From: Bacteroidaceae bacterium
GTDB taxonomy: Bacteria; Bacteroidota; Bacteroidia; Bacteroidales; Bacteroidaceae
DNA length: 64,000 bases
NCBI GenBank assembly: GCA_011959205.1
Contig: BLLV01000149.1
Span: 1 to 64,000, forward strand
Direction: 5' to 3'
Within the stretch, counting starts at the first letter, position 1; each line of letters begins with the position of its first letter. Under the pieces are notes generated by a model, which had not been told where the DNA came from, ran no database searches, and saw nothing but the letters and a program-made list of their open reading frames with translations. Below are positions 19,454-28,686 of this stretch, in pieces. Position numbers and translations under genes: made by a program.

Positions 19454-19768
19454 ATGAAACGTGAAGCTTTTAAAATGTTCTTGAAGCCGGGCTTCGAGAA
19501 AGAGTATGAGAAGAGACATGCAGCCATCTGGCCGGAATTAAAAAAGATGTTGTCCGATGGAGGCGTATATGATTACTCCATTTATTGGGACAAGGATACC
19601 AATATTCTGTTTGCTTGTCAGAAAACTAAAGGAGAGGAGTCTTCGCAAGATATGGGAGCCAATCCTATCGTGCAGAAATGGTGGGACTATATGGCGGATA
19701 TCATGGAAGTAAATCCGGATAATTCTCCGGTAACCATTCCGTTGCCTGAAGTCTTCCACATGGATTAA
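19454..19768 (+). CDS. rhaM: L-rhamnose mutarotase
   Basis: A 104-residue protein, the same length as E. coli RhaM, which interconverts alpha- and beta-L-rhamnose and so speeds entry into rhamnose metabolism. Conserved parts are the start MKREAFKMFLKPGFEKEYEKRHAAIWPEL (with the His-Ala-x-Ile-Trp-Pro motif), YDYSIYWDKDTNILFAC, and the C-terminal WWDYMADIMEVNPDNSP with the paired tryptophans. An in-frame upstream ATG (19403) would overlap the GH105 gene and adds a non-conserved lysine-rich tail, so 19454 is preferred. It has no signal peptide and should act in the cytoplasm. It is the last gene of the operon and is followed by a strong terminator. Confidence 0.93.
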   Translation: MKREAFKMFLKPGFEKEYEKRHAAIWPELKKMLSDGGVYDYSIYWDKDTNILFACQKTKGEESSQDMGANPIVQKWWDYMADIMEVNPDNSPVTIPLPEVFHMD

Positions 19769-19771
19769 AAT

Positions 19772-19812
19772 AAAAAAGAGTGTATCGATTCATTTTGATA
19801 CACTCTTTTTTT
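19772..19812 (+). terminator. Terminator after the rhamnogalacturonan operon
   Basis: A stem of about 14 bp (AAAAAGAGTGTATC at 19773-19786 pairs with GATACACTCTTTTT at 19797-19810) is followed by further T residues. It ends the GH115-GH28-PL11-GH105-rhaM transcript three bases after the rhaM stop and separates it from the regulator gene. Confidence 0.85.
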
Positions 19813-19821
19813 ATACCTTTG
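19794..19821 (+). promoter_or_regulatory. Promoter of the HTCS regulator gene
   Basis: TACCTTTG (19814-19821) is an exact TAnnTTTG -7 box. A TTTG at 19794-19797 lies 16 bases upstream, slightly close for a -33 element and inside the preceding terminator. The start codon is 28 bases after the -7 box. The regulator therefore appears to be transcribed on its own, as expected for a gene needing low constant expression. Confidence 0.6.
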
Positions 19822-19849
19822 CAAGCACAAAAACACTGTGATAAATGAT

Positions 19850-22800
19850 ATGAAAAAACACATCTATATTCTATGGGCATTCTTTATTCTTTTCAGTCAG
19901 AGTATTGCCGCGTCAGTTGAGGTGCGTTCTACTCATATGACTACCGGAGATGGTGTCGCCAATAATTCAATTCGATATATATATCAGGATAGCAAAGGTT
20001 TTATTTGGATGGGAACGCTGAATGGGCTTAGTCGTTATGACGGGAATTCGTTTGTGACCTTTCGCCCTGAGGGAGGGAATAAAATTTCGTTGATAGACCA
20101 TCGGATTCGTGATTTGGAAGAAGATAAAAATGGTTTCTTGTGGATTGCGACTTCTGCTGAGCTATTTAGTTGCTATGATCTGAAGAAAGATTGCTTTGTT
20201 GATTTTACCGGTTGTGGGGAATATGAGCAACTGTATAGTTATAAGATGACTGATCGTGAAGGTAATGTATGGCTATGGCAGGATGGAAACGGATGTCGTA
20301 AGGTGACTTATACGAATGGTGAATTTATATCTGTGGTTTTCAAGAAAGAGAACCATAATCTCCCCTCTGATAATGTTACTTATATATCTGAAGATGAACA
20401 AGGAAGAATATGGATTGGTAGTCATGACGGTGTAGCCCAAGTAGTAGAGGACAAGGCGGTGGCAGTGGTAGAAAACCATGATGCTTTTAAGATGATGCCT
20501 TTTGGCAAAGACGTTTTTTTTCTTTCGGGAACAGGGGAAATTTCTCTAAAGAGAGAAGGAGAGAATAGTCGTATTGTTACCAATCTGGGTGAAAGCAATA
20601 AAGTATATAGCACCATGCGTTTGCAAAACGACTGGATTGTTTTTATGGAAGATGGCAGCTATGTCTTCAATTTGAAGACCTATCAAGTGAGCCGGAATAC
20701 GGAACTAAACATAGAAAAAGGGCAAGTGCAAATTGATAACCGGGGAAATTTCTGGATTTATAATCATACAGGTAAAGTATGGTATGTCAATGCCAAGACC
20801 AGATTTGTCAAATCTTTCCAGCTGATACCGGCTGATAAAGTAAATTATATAGATGAGGAACGTTACCATATCGTTCATGATTCTCGTGATATTGTTTGGA
20901 TTTCCACTTATGGTAACGGTTTGTTTGCTTATGATTTGGCAACTGATGAATTGCAGCATTTTGAATCCAATATTAATGGATTCAGCCATATCACCTCTAA
21001 TTTTCTGCAATATATAATGGAAGACCGAGCTGGTGGCATTTGGGTTAGTTCGGAATATACAGGTATTTCTCGTCTTTCGGTCTTGAATGAAGGGGCTGAG
21101 CGTATTTTTCCTGAAGATGAAACGTTATCAGACCGTTCAAATACTGTACGTATGATTAACCGTATGCCTGATGATAAGATTTGGCTGGGTACTCGTCGTG
21201 GAGGATTGTATGTTTATGATTCTCATTTGAAAACGATAGAGAGCAGTCGTTATTTTGATTCTAACATTTATGCTGTTGAGGAAGGGGATGATGGCAGTAT
21301 TTGGTTGGGTAGCCGTGGAAACGGATTGAGTATTGACGGAAAATGGTACACCTATCACTCGGGTGATCCTCTGTCTGTTGCGAATAATAATATTTTTACT
21401 CTTTACCGGGATCGGAAAAACAGAATGTGGATCGGTACTTTTGGCGGTGGATTGAACTTGGCGGTTAAGGAAAAAGATAAATATGTATTCAAGCGGTTTT
21501 TGAACAATTTTTATAGCCAGCGCCAGATTCGTGTGATCCAGGAAGACAATAATGGATGGATATGGGTGGGCACTAGTGCCGGGGTTTATATATTTAATCC
21601 TGATTCGTTAATAAACAATCCGGAGAATTATATTGCTTATAATTATAATAACGGTAAGTTACGTAGTAATGAAATAAAGTGTGTCCATCAAGATAGTAAA
21701 GGTCGGATATGGGTAGGTACTTCTGGAAAAGGATTCAGTATGTGTATGCCTGAAGGTGATTATAGCAATTTGACTTTTGAACATTATGATGGAAGTAACG
21801 GGTTGGTAAATAATATGGTGCAATCTATTGTTGAAGACAGGGAAGGCAAACTTTGGGTTGCGACGGAATATGGAATTTCTCGTTTTGATCCGGATACGCA
21901 TGCTTTTGAAAATTTCTTCTTCTCGGCATATGCGTTGGGGAATGTGTACAGCGAGAACAGTGCTTGTGTGAGCAAGGATGGTAAACTGATGTTTGGTTCC
22001 AATTATGGATTAGTAGTTATCACTCCTGACAAAGTCGTGAATAATTCTACAGTAACTCCTATGGCAGCCTTTACCAATCTTCGAATCAATGGCATTGCTA
22101 TGCGTCCGGGTGATGTGGATTCTCCGTTAGATCGTTCGTTGATTTATACAAATGAAATCGAGTTAAAATATTTTCAAAATTCTTTTGTCATAGATTTCTC
22201 TACATTTGATTATTCAGGAACGAATGGTACTAAATATACATATCGGTTGGATAATTATGATAAAGAGTGGAGTGTACCGTCTTCGTTGAATTTTGCAGCC
22301 TATAAGAATTTGGCACCCGGTACTTATAAATTGCGGGTGAAAGCTTGTAATGGAGTCGGGATATGGGGAGATAAAGAAACGGTTTTGAAAATTATTGTTG
22401 TTCCCCCTTTCTGGAAAACTACTTGGGCTTTCTTTATTTATGCTATTTTGATAGGGGTGTCGCTATACATCGCTTTCAGACTGATGCGTGACTTTAATGC
22501 TTTGCGTAACCGGGTGCAGGTGGAGAAACAGTTGACTGAATATAAATTAGTCTTTTTCACGAATATCTCTCATGAGTTCCGTACTCCCTTGACTTTGATA
22601 CAGGGAGCATTGGAAAAGATTCAGCGTGGTGGCAAAATCCCTAAAGAAATGGCATACTCATTGAAAGTCATGGATAAAAGTACTCAGCGTATGTTGCGCC
22701 TGATCAACCAGTTGTTGGAATTCCGTAAGATGCAGAATAATAAACTGGCTCTTTCTTTGGAGGAAACGGATGTCATGGCTTTTTTGTATGAAATCTTTCT

Positions 22801-24136
22801 GAGTTTCAATGATGCTGCAGAGTCTAAGAATATGGATTTCAAGTTTTTGCCATCTGTAGCTTCTTATAAGATGTTTATTGATAAAGGTTATTTGGATAAG
22901 GTGACTTATAATTTATTGTCTAATGCTTTCAAATATACGCCTAGTGGTGGAAAGGTGACTTTTTCGGTGACAGTGGATGAAGCCAGGAAACAGTTGGTCA
23001 TATCGGTTGCTGATTCCGGAGTAGGTATTCCTAAAGAAAAGCGTGATGAGCTATTTAAGCGTTTCATGCAAAGCAGTTTCTCAGGTAGTAGTGTAGGAGT
23101 CGGCCTACATTTGACACATGAATTGGTGTGTGTGCATAAAGGTACGATAGTCTATACTGAAAATGAAGGAGGGGGATCCATATTTACAGTCAGTTTGCCT
23201 ACTGATATTTCTGTTTATGAGGAAAAAGATTTCCTGATTCCTCATAATGTGTTGCTGGAAGAGGAGGAAGTACATCATGCGGCTGTTCTTGCAGAAGAAG
23301 CATCGGCACAAGAAGGAGGAGTGGAACTTCCAGCTGCACCACTCAATAAGCGGAAAGTACTTATTATAGAAGATGATAACGATGTACGTGAGTTCTTGAA
23401 GGAAGAAGTGGGACAATATTTTGAAGTTGTGGCCGAGGCGGATGGCTCGTCAGGATTGGAACGTGCACGCACATATGATGCTGATTTGATCATCTGTGAT
23501 GTGTTGATGCCGGGGATGACAGGTTTTGAAGTAACCCGGAAACTGAAGAATGATTTTGATACAAGTCATATACCTATTATTTTATTGACGGCTATGAGTT
23601 CTGCCGAAAGCCATCTGGAAGGTGTGGAAAGTGGTGCGGATGCATATATTACCAAACCATTTAGTCCGAAACTGCTGTTGGCACGCGCTTTCAAACTGAT
23701 AGAGCAGCGTGAGAAATTACGTGAGAAGTTCTCGAATGATCCGAATATGGTACGTCCGGCTATTTGTACTTCTGACAAGGATAAAGAATTTGCTGACAGG
23801 CTGCAGATCGTTATGGATCAACAGATTGGTAATGCTCAGTTTACGATTGATGAGTTTGCTTCGATGATGGGACTGGGACGGACTGTCTTTTATCGTAAGG
23901 TGCGCGGAGTGACGGGGTATTCACCCAATGAATATATTCGGATTATCCGTATGAAGAAAGCGGCTGAACTGTTGTTGGAAAATCGTTATACAGTGGCCGA
24001 AGTTTCTTATAAGGTAGGTATTAATGATCCGTTCTATTTTAGTAAATGTTTTAAGCAACAATTCGGTGTGGCACCTTCTGTTTATTTGCGTGGAAAGGAA
24101 GAAACCGGAGCACAGGAAACAGAAAAGAAGGATTGA
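19850..24136 (+). CDS. Hybrid two-component sensor-regulator (HTCS)
   Basis: A 1428-residue single-chain signalling protein. In order: a signal peptide (about residues 1-22); a periplasmic sensor built of two beta-propellers with repeated Reg_prop motifs (DSKGFIWMGTLNGLSRYDG, NRMWIGTFGGGLN, GRIWVGTSGKGF); a Y_Y_Y domain (YTYRLDNYDKEWS, about 795); one transmembrane helix (about 860-880); a histidine-kinase domain with phosphoacceptor His908 in FTNISHEFRTPLTLI; an ATPase domain; a receiver with phosphoacceptor Asp1217 in LIICDVLMPG; and a C-terminal AraC-type helix-turn-helix (about 1300-1415). HTCS proteins bind oligosaccharides in the periplasm and activate neighbouring glycan genes. Here the ligand is probably a rhamnogalacturonan oligosaccharide and the target the operon at 12284-19768. 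An ATG four codons upstream (19838) is possible, but the signal peptide starts best at 19850. Confidence 0.95.
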   Translation: MKKHIYILWAFFILFSQSIAASVEVRSTHMTTGDGVANNSIRYIYQDSKGFIWMGTLNGLSRYDGNSFVTFRPEGGNKISLIDHRIRDLEEDKNGFLWIATSAELFSCYDLKKDCFVDFTGCGEYEQLYSYKMTDREGNVWLWQDGNGCRKVTYTNGEFISVVFKKENHNLPSDNVTYISEDEQGRIWIGSHDGVAQVVEDKAVAVVENHDAFKMMPFGKDVFFLSGTGEISLKREGENSRIVTNLGESNKVYSTMRLQNDWIVFMEDGSYVFNLKTYQVSRNTELNIEKGQVQIDNRGNFWIYNHTGKVWYVNAKTRFVKSFQLIPADKVNYIDEERYHIVHDSRDIVWISTYGNGLFAYDLATDELQHFESNINGFSHITSNFLQYIMEDRAGGIWVSSEYTGISRLSVLNEGAERIFPEDETLSDRSNTVRMINRMPDDKIWLGTRRGGLYVYDSHLKTIESSRYFDSNIYAVEEGDDGSIWLGSRGNGLSIDGKWYTYHSGDPLSVANNNIFTLYRDRKNRMWIGTFGGGLNLAVKEKDKYVFKRFLNNFYSQRQIRVIQEDNNGWIWVGTSAGVYIFNPDSLINNPENYIAYNYNNGKLRSNEIKCVHQDSKGRIWVGTSGKGFSMCMPEGDYSNLTFEHYDGSNGLVNNMVQSIVEDREGKLWVATEYGISRFDPDTHAFENFFFSAYALGNVYSENSACVSKDGKLMFGSNYGLVVITPDKVVNNSTVTPMAAFTNLRINGIAMRPGDVDSPLDRSLIYTNEIELKYFQNSFVIDFSTFDYSGTNGTKYTYRLDNYDKEWSVPSSLNFAAYKNLAPGTYKLRVKACNGVGIWGDKETVLKIIVVPPFWKTTWAFFIYAILIGVSLYIAFRLMRDFNALRNRVQVEKQLTEYKLVFFTNISHEFRTPLTLIQGALEKIQRGGKIPKEMAYSLKVMDKSTQRMLRLINQLLEFRKMQNNKLALSLEETDVMAFLYEIFLSFNDAAESKNMDFKFLPSVASYKMFIDKGYLDKVTYNLLSNAFKYTPSGGKVTFSVTVDEARKQLVISVADSGVGIPKEKRDELFKRFMQSSFSGSSVGVGLHLTHELVCVHKGTIVYTENEGGGSIFTVSLPTDISVYEEKDFLIPHNVLLEEEEVHHAAVLAEEASAQEGGVELPAAPLNKRKVLIIEDDNDVREFLKEEVGQYFEVVAEADGSSGLERARTYDADLIICDVLMPGMTGFEVTRKLKNDFDTSHIPIILLTAMSSAESHLEGVESGADAYITKPFSPKLLLARAFKLIEQREKLREKFSNDPNMVRPAICTSDKDKEFADRLQIVMDQQIGNAQFTIDEFASMMGLGRTVFYRKVRGVTGYSPNEYIRIIRMKKAAELLLENRYTVAEVSYKVGINDPFYFSKCFKQQFGVAPSVYLRGKEETGAQETEKKD

Positions 24137-24175
24137 TGAGAAATGTCTTTAAAAGTGATATTCAGTAAATAATAT

Positions 24176-24226
24176 AAAAAAGCCAACTGATTCATAGTCA
24201 ATTTATTGCGAATTGGTTGGCTTTTT
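24176..24226 (+). terminator. Terminator after the HTCS gene
   Basis: AAAAAAGCCAAC (24176-24187) pairs with GTTGGCTTTTT (24215-24225) across a loop of about 27 bases that can extend the stem through CTGATTC/GAATTG. The T run after the stem marks it as an intrinsic terminator, and the A run on the other side would let it work in both directions. Confidence 0.75.
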
Positions 24227-24293
24227 GTGTTTTTAGGCATTTTCCTGCAAATAAGGTTGGACGGCTAAATGGTGGAAATATTTAAACCAATAT

Positions 24294-24789
24294 ATGGCTA
24301 AGATACAAAATATTTCAGAAATTCACCCAACTTTGGGCTTTACAGAATTCGATATAGTGAAAAAATGTCGTAAGAGTTTTAATGAGAGTGAACTTATCGG
24401 CTTCATTGCATGTTTCTATTCGATGGTATAGCCCAATAGGTTGGTCTGTCACAACACCGGCTGGGATGCAGAAACCAGTTTCAGTCTTTCAGCAAAGATC
24501 TCTCTTAGGTATTAAAGGCTTACATCGGATTCTCCGACAGAATATCGGTATAACATCTTAACGGCAATATACACTATCAGCTGTTCTGCGGAGTCATGAC
24601 ATCCTTGTCCTTTCTTGTGATCTACTCTGTGTAGAATATATGGGATATGAACCTTTTTTTTGTACGTAAGGGGAGGGGTGCAAATGACGAGGCGATGAAG
24701 AAAGGAATAGGAAAACAGAATGCCTGTGGATTTTCTTCGGAATGCATAGACAACGCCATATTAATAATTGATCAAAAGCAGATAGACTA
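24294..24789 (+). pseudogene. Remnant of a DDE transposase (IS4/IS1182-like)
   Basis: Conceptual translation from the ATG at 24294 gives a typical Bacteroides transposase start (MAKIQNISEIHPTLGFTEFD, then KSFNESEL). This breaks at a stop near 24432. Further matches continue in shifted frames: VGLSQHRLGCRN, then VLKAYIGFSD and HLNGNIHYQLFCGVM up to about 24600. A C-terminal piece follows (FFVRKGRGANDEAMKKG to a TAA at 24787-24789). Most of the middle of the gene, including the catalytic domain, is missing. Several frameshifts and stops show that it is long dead. The exact IS family is uncertain because the catalytic part is lost. Confidence 0.75.
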
Positions 24790-24879
24790 AGCCGCATGGC
24801 ACATGAATATAAAGAATTTATCAGAAGAAGCTGTCATCTTTCTTCCAGAACTCATGCCCAAACGAATAGCATTGTAGGG

Positions 24880-25353
24880 AGGAGATAGAAAAATTACAAT
24901 AAAACTGGTTTTCAAATACTATCGCCAGTTACATGGTCTATTTTTTTCCGTATATTACGGTATGCAAGATAAACCAGTTTTTCAAAGGCTGTATCTGATG
25001 GGAACATGCCCTTGTTTTGGGTTACCTTGTGAATTTGGCGGCAATCCCTCTCAATGGAATTTGTGGTATAAATAAGCTTACGGATGGCTGGAGTATATGA
25101 AAATATTCACATCGCTTATTCCTATTATTCTGCTATAATCTGATAACGATAGGATATTGTTCACCCCATTGTTTCTTCAACTTGAGGAACTCATTTTTAG
25201 TCAGATGTGCATCCATCTCACCTTCTAAAGCTACGTTCAATATACTTTCCAATAAGGGCGCAAAGATTCTATTTTTACTCAAAAAGGCTTACCTGCTTTA
25301 AGCTGTTCTATTGCCTTGTGCCTAATACTCTCGAAATCAAATTCTTTTTTCAT
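24880..25353 (-). pseudogene. Remnant of an IS256/Mutator-family transposase
   Basis: On the minus strand the ATG at 25353 starts MKKEFDFESIR, leading to HKAIEQLKAGKP. A one-base shift follows, then FAPLLESILNVALEGEMDAHLTKNE, the family's N-terminal block. This runs straight into a segment normally near residue 290 (LKKQWGEQYPIVIR), so roughly 230 codons of the catalytic core are deleted. After more lesions the conserved IYTTNSIERDCRQIHKVTQNKG and AFEKLVYLAYRNIRKK blocks appear, and the remnant fades out near 24880-24900. It lies tail to tail with the other transposase remnant and cannot be functional. Confidence 0.85.
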
Positions 25354-25355
25354 AA

Positions 25356-25402
25356 AAACTGTGTTAGCAAAGTTAATATTTTATTCCTTGCTGACACAGT
25401 TT
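25356..25402. repeat. Inverted repeat at the end of the IS256-like remnant
   Basis: AAACTGTGTTAGCAA (25356-25370) and TTGCTGACACAGTTT (25388-25402) form a 15-bp inverted repeat with one mismatch and a 17-base loop. They lie directly upstream of the transposase start on the minus strand. A TAACTTTG box, a match to TAnnTTTG on the minus strand, sits in the loop. This is probably the terminal end of the element with its transposase promoter. No matching copy was seen at the other side of the remnant. Confidence 0.6.
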
Positions 25403-25525
25403 AATTTATATTCTCAATTAATGAGAAAAGAGTTGCATAGGCAAAAGAAAGGCTAGCAGAACTATAAAAATGTGTTATTTCTATTTACAGGTTATGAAAT
25501 TATATGTCGTACCTGTAATAACAAT

Positions 25526-26569
25526 TTATTCCTGCTCTTTCAGTGCTGTAAAAATCAGACCTTCCAGTTCTTCTGCTAATTCGGGATTGTCTTGAATGAC
25601 TTGTTTAGAAGCGTCACGTCCTTGTCCCAGTTTGGTTTCATTGTAACTGTACCATGAACCACTTTTCTTGATGATGCCTAAATCAGCACCCAAATCAATG
25701 ATTTCACCGGTTCTTGAGATACCTTCACCAAACATGATATCGAATTCAGCTTTACGGAAAGGAGGTGCCACTTTGTTTTTCACCACTTTTACTTTAGTCT
25801 GGTTACCGATTACTTCTTCACCATCTTTCAGCTGGGTAGAGCGACGGATATCCAAACGTACGGAAGCGTAGAACTTCAGAGCATTACCACCGGTAGTTGT
25901 TTCTGGATTACCAAACATGACACCGATTTTTTCACGCAACTGGTTGATAAAAATACAAGTCGTATTGGTCTTACTGATGGCTGACGTAAGCTTGCGCAAA
26001 GCTTGAGACATCAATCGTGCTTGTAGACCTACTTTGTTGTCACCCATATCTCCTTCAATCTCAGCTTTCGGAGTCAAGGCTGCGACTGAGTCGATAACAA
26101 TGATATCAATAGCGGATGATCGTATCAGTTGTTCTGCAATTTCAAGTGCCTGCTCACCGTTATCGGGCTGTGAAATCCATAAATTATCTACATCCACTCC
26201 TAGTTTGGCCGCATAAAAACGGTCGAAGGCATGTTCGGCATCAATGAAAGCTGCAATACCGCCTGTTTTCTGAGCTTCCGCAATGGCATGAATAGCCAAT
26301 GTGGTTTTACCGGATGATTCGGGACCATAAATCTCTATGATTCTGCCTTTGGGATAGCCACCTACCCCTAATGCGGCGTTCAAGGCAATAGACCCGGTAG
26401 GAATCACTTCCACTTCCTGTACGTTATCATCACCCATTTTCATGATAGAGCCTTTACCAAAAGTTTTCTCTATCTTATCCATTGCAGCTTGCAGTGCTTT
26501 CAATTTCTCACTATTTCCGGCACCCGGACCTGCTGAGAATGGAATTTCTTCGTTATCTTTTTTTGCCAT
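25526..26569 (-). CDS. recA: Recombinase RecA
   Basis: A 347-residue RecA, the DNA-dependent ATPase that pairs homologous strands and triggers LexA-type self-cleavage. The Walker A motif GPESSGKT is at residues 82-89, Walker B as [10 protein letters not shown] near 155, loop L1/L2 regions [22 protein letters not shown] and [30 protein letters not shown] near 175-240. The length is usual and all core motifs are intact. It lies 12 bases after the peroxiredoxin gene on the same strand, so it may be read from the promoter in front of the polyamine dehydrogenase gene as well as from a nearer one. I see no obvious SOS box in the short gap. Confidence 0.98.
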   Translation of the reverse strand: MAKKDNEEIPFSAGPGAGNSEKLKALQAAMDKIEKTFGKGSIMKMGDDNVQEVEVIPTGSIALNAALGVGGYPKGRIIEIYGPESSGKTTLAIHAIAEAQKTGGIAAFIDAEHAFDRFYAAKLGVDVDNLWISQPDNGEQALEIAEQLIRSSAIDIIVIDSVAALTPKAEIEGDMGDNKVGLQARLMSQALRKLTSAISKTNTTCIFINQLREKIGVMFGNPETTTGGNALKFYASVRLDIRRSTQLKDGEEVIGNQTKVKVVKNKVAPPFRKAEFDIMFGEGISRTGEIIDLGADLGIIKKSGSWYSYNETKLGQGRDASKQVIQDNPELAEELEGLIFTALKEQE

Positions 26570-26581
26570 AAATCTGTTGGT

Positions 26582-27028
26582 TTATAAAATTTGTTGTGCG
26601 TGTTCTTTTGTTTTCACCTCTTTGGGAGAGATGATACGTTCAATCGCGCCTTCTTCGTTGATGATGAAAGTCGTACGGAATGTACCCATATATTTACGTC
26701 CGTACATACTTTTTTCTCCCCATACTCCGAATTGTTCTACCAACTTCTTGTCGGTATCGGCAATAAGAGTAAAGGGTAGCTCGTTCTTTTCAATGAACTT
26801 CTGATGCGATTTGGCATCATTCACACTGACACCAATTACTTCATAACCATGGGCGCGCAGTTCCGCATAATTATCACGCAAGTTACATGCCTGGGCAGTA
26901 CACCCCGATGTCATATCCTTAGGATAAAAATAGAGTAGTATCTTTTTCCCTTTGTAATCACTTAAACGAATTTCTTCTCCTTTTTCGTTCAAGCCTAATA
27001 TTTCTGGGGCTTTATCTCCTATGTTCAT
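26582..27028 (-). CDS. bcp: Thioredoxin-dependent thiol peroxidase (BCP/PrxQ)
   Basis: A 148-residue peroxiredoxin of the BCP/PrxQ group, which reduces hydrogen peroxide and organic hydroperoxides with thioredoxin. The family start MNIGDKAPEILGLNEKGEEI is followed by the active site FYPKDMTSGCTAQACNLRD, holding the peroxidatic Cys and, five residues later, the second Cys typical of the PrxQ alpha-helix type. GVSVNDAKSHQKFIEKNELPF and VWGEKSMYGRKYMGTFRTTFIINEEG are also conserved. No signal peptide is present, so it acts in the cytoplasm. It lies between a polyamine dehydrogenase gene and recA. Confidence 0.95.
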   Translation of the reverse strand: MNIGDKAPEILGLNEKGEEIRLSDYKGKKILLYFYPKDMTSGCTAQACNLRDNYAELRAHGYEVIGVSVNDAKSHQKFIEKNELPFTLIADTDKKLVEQFGVWGEKSMYGRKYMGTFRTTFIINEEGAIERIISPKEVKTKEHAQQIL

Positions 27029-27033
27029 TTTTT

Positions 27034-27102
27034 TAGTGGTTAATGATTAATGATTAGTGTGGCCGCAGGTATGAATTACTTACCATTGGCCATTAATCAC
27101 TA
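27034..27102. repeat. Imperfect inverted repeat between two co-directional genes
   Basis: TAGTGGTTAATG (27034-27045) and CATTAATCACTA (27091-27102) pair with one mismatch, and the inner parts contain further partly pairing sequence (TGGCC with GGCCA). It fills almost the whole gap between the dehydrogenase and bcp genes. It lacks a T run, so it is more likely a stabilising or dispersed repeat than a terminator. Confidence 0.4.
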
Positions 27103-27104
27103 TT

Positions 27105-28298
27105 TTAAAGTTCTAAATCACCATCGAATACTTCATGCCAAGGCAAACCTTGTTTGTTCAGTTGTTCCATAAATGGATCGGGATCAAACTCTTCCACATT
27201 CCATACTCCCGGATGTTTCCACAACCCTTGCAAGAACATCATAGCTCCGATCATGGCAGGAACTCCGGTTGTGTAGCTTACTCCCTGCATTCCAGTTTCC
27301 TTGTAGGCTTCCTGGTGGCTGCAATTGTTGTAAACATAGTAAGTACGTTCTTTTCCATCCTTTATACCCCGGATACGACATCCGATAGAAGTTTCGCCTT
27401 CGTAATTTTCTCCCAAGTCCTGTGGATTGGGGAGTACGGCTTTCAAGAATTGTAATGGAACAATTTTCATTCCGTTATAATCTATTTCGTCAATACGGGC
27501 CATACCAATATTTTGGATGACACGCAGATGGGTCAGATATTCCTGACCGAAAGTCATCCAGAAGCGGGCGCGTTTGATAGTCGGGAAATTTTTAACCAAT
27601 GATTCCAGTTCTTCATGATACAGCAAGTAGGAGTCACGAGGGCCGATATTGGGATATGTCAGATCCTTGTGGAATTCCAGTGGCTGGGTGGTCACCCATT
27701 TGCCGTCTTCATAATAGCGTCCGTTCTGAGTAATCTCGCGGATATTGATTTCGGGATTAAAGTTGGTGGCAAACGCTTTGTGATGGTTGCCGGCATTACA
27801 GTCCACGATATCCAGATAGTGCATTTCGTCAAAATGATGCTTTGCAGCGTAGGCTGTATAAATGCCACTTACTCCCGGGTCAAATCCACAACCCAGTATG
27901 GCTGTCAGTCCTGCCTCCTCAAAACGTTTCTTGTAAGCCCACTGCCAGCTATATTCAAAATGAGCTTCATCTTTTGGTTCGTAGTTTGCAGTATCCAGAT
28001 AGTTCACTCCGGCTTTCAGACAAGCTTCCATAATGGTTAGATCCTGATAAGGCAGAGCTACATTGATGACGATTTCGGGTTTGAAACTATTAAACAGGGC
28101 TACCAGTTCGTCCACATTGTCCGCATCTACCTGTGCTGTTTTGATAGCAGGATTGCCAATAGCTTTTACGATTGCATCACATTTTGATTTTGTACGGCTG
28201 GCAATCATGATGTCAGTGAATACATCCGGATTCTGAGCCACTTTGTGTGCTACGACAGTACCTACACCGCCTGCACCGATAATTAATACTTTACCCAT
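27105..28298 (-). CDS. Carboxynorspermidine synthase-like saccharopine dehydrogenase family protein
   Basis: A 397-residue NAD(P)-dependent enzyme of the saccharopine dehydrogenase family. The N-terminal Rossmann motif is GKVLIIGAGGVGTVVAHK. An ASRTKSKCDAI segment and a VNVALPYQDLTIMEACLKAGVNYLDTANYE block follow, with a conserved GCGFDPGVSGIYTAYAAKHHFDEM run near residue 145. In gut Bacteroides, proteins of this type act as carboxynorspermidine (carboxyspermidine) dehydrogenases in the polyamine route. That role is inferred here; true lysine metabolism is less likely. The frame is open 86 codons further upstream, but that stretch covers the promoter, so the ATG at 28298 was chosen. It leads a same-strand group with bcp and recA. 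Confidence 0.85.
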   Translation of the reverse strand: MGKVLIIGAGGVGTVVAHKVAQNPDVFTDIMIASRTKSKCDAIVKAIGNPAIKTAQVDADNVDELVALFNSFKPEIVINVALPYQDLTIMEACLKAGVNYLDTANYEPKDEAHFEYSWQWAYKKRFEEAGLTAILGCGFDPGVSGIYTAYAAKHHFDEMHYLDIVDCNAGNHHKAFATNFNPEINIREITQNGRYYEDGKWVTTQPLEFHKDLTYPNIGPRDSYLLYHEELESLVKNFPTIKRARFWMTFGQEYLTHLRVIQNIGMARIDEIDYNGMKIVPLQFLKAVLPNPQDLGENYEGETSIGCRIRGIKDGKERTYYVYNNCSHQEAYKETGMQGVSYTTGVPAMIGAMMFLQGLWKHPGVWNVEEFDPDPFMEQLNKQGLPWHEVFDGDLEL

Positions 28299-28328
28299 TT
28301 GCTGTTTTTTATTCTTGTTAAAATAAAA

Positions 28329-28364
28329 TGCCCGGCAAACATTACCGTTCACCGGGCAAAGATA
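28329..28364 (-). promoter_or_regulatory. Promoter and palindrome before the polyamine dehydrogenase gene
   Basis: On the minus strand TATCTTTG (28364 to 28357) is an exact TAnnTTTG -7 box. Overlapping its end is a 7-bp inverted repeat (TGCCCGG at 28329-28335, CCGGGCA at 28352-28358) across the expected transcription start. It could be an operator or a hairpin at the 5' end of the message. Its position shows that the coding region begins at 28298. Confidence 0.5.
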
Positions 28365-28686
28365 ACAAAATATTTTGGGTATTAGTTGATACGATCCAGT
28401 TTCTTGTTGGTGAAATCCAAGGTTTTTCTTTTGTGTAACCAGAGGGAGGCTGTTTGTGGCTAAGGATGCTGAACTCTGTGAGGTTTTCTGGTGATTCAAC
28501 AGTGTTTTGCTTGTTGTGAAGTGGTTGTTGTATATCCGGTTTGCACAGAAATGCATAGCTTGCAGTTCGTTATCTAATTCTAAAATGGCTAAAAAAACTT
28601 TTTATTATTTTAGGTGTTAGTATATGTAAATTGATATAAAGCATAAAATTCTTATGTGTAATTGTTGTAGTGAGAAATAAAATAGT

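Noticed and set aside
12284..24136. SusC/SusD-type importer pair in the pectin operon
   Set aside because: All genes in this stretch are accounted for by enzymes and the HTCS. No TonB-dependent receptor or SusD-like protein is encoded.
28299..28556. An 86-codon N-terminal extension of the polyamine dehydrogenase
   Set aside because: It runs across a consensus -7 box and palindrome, and the Rossmann motif starts right after the ATG at 28298.
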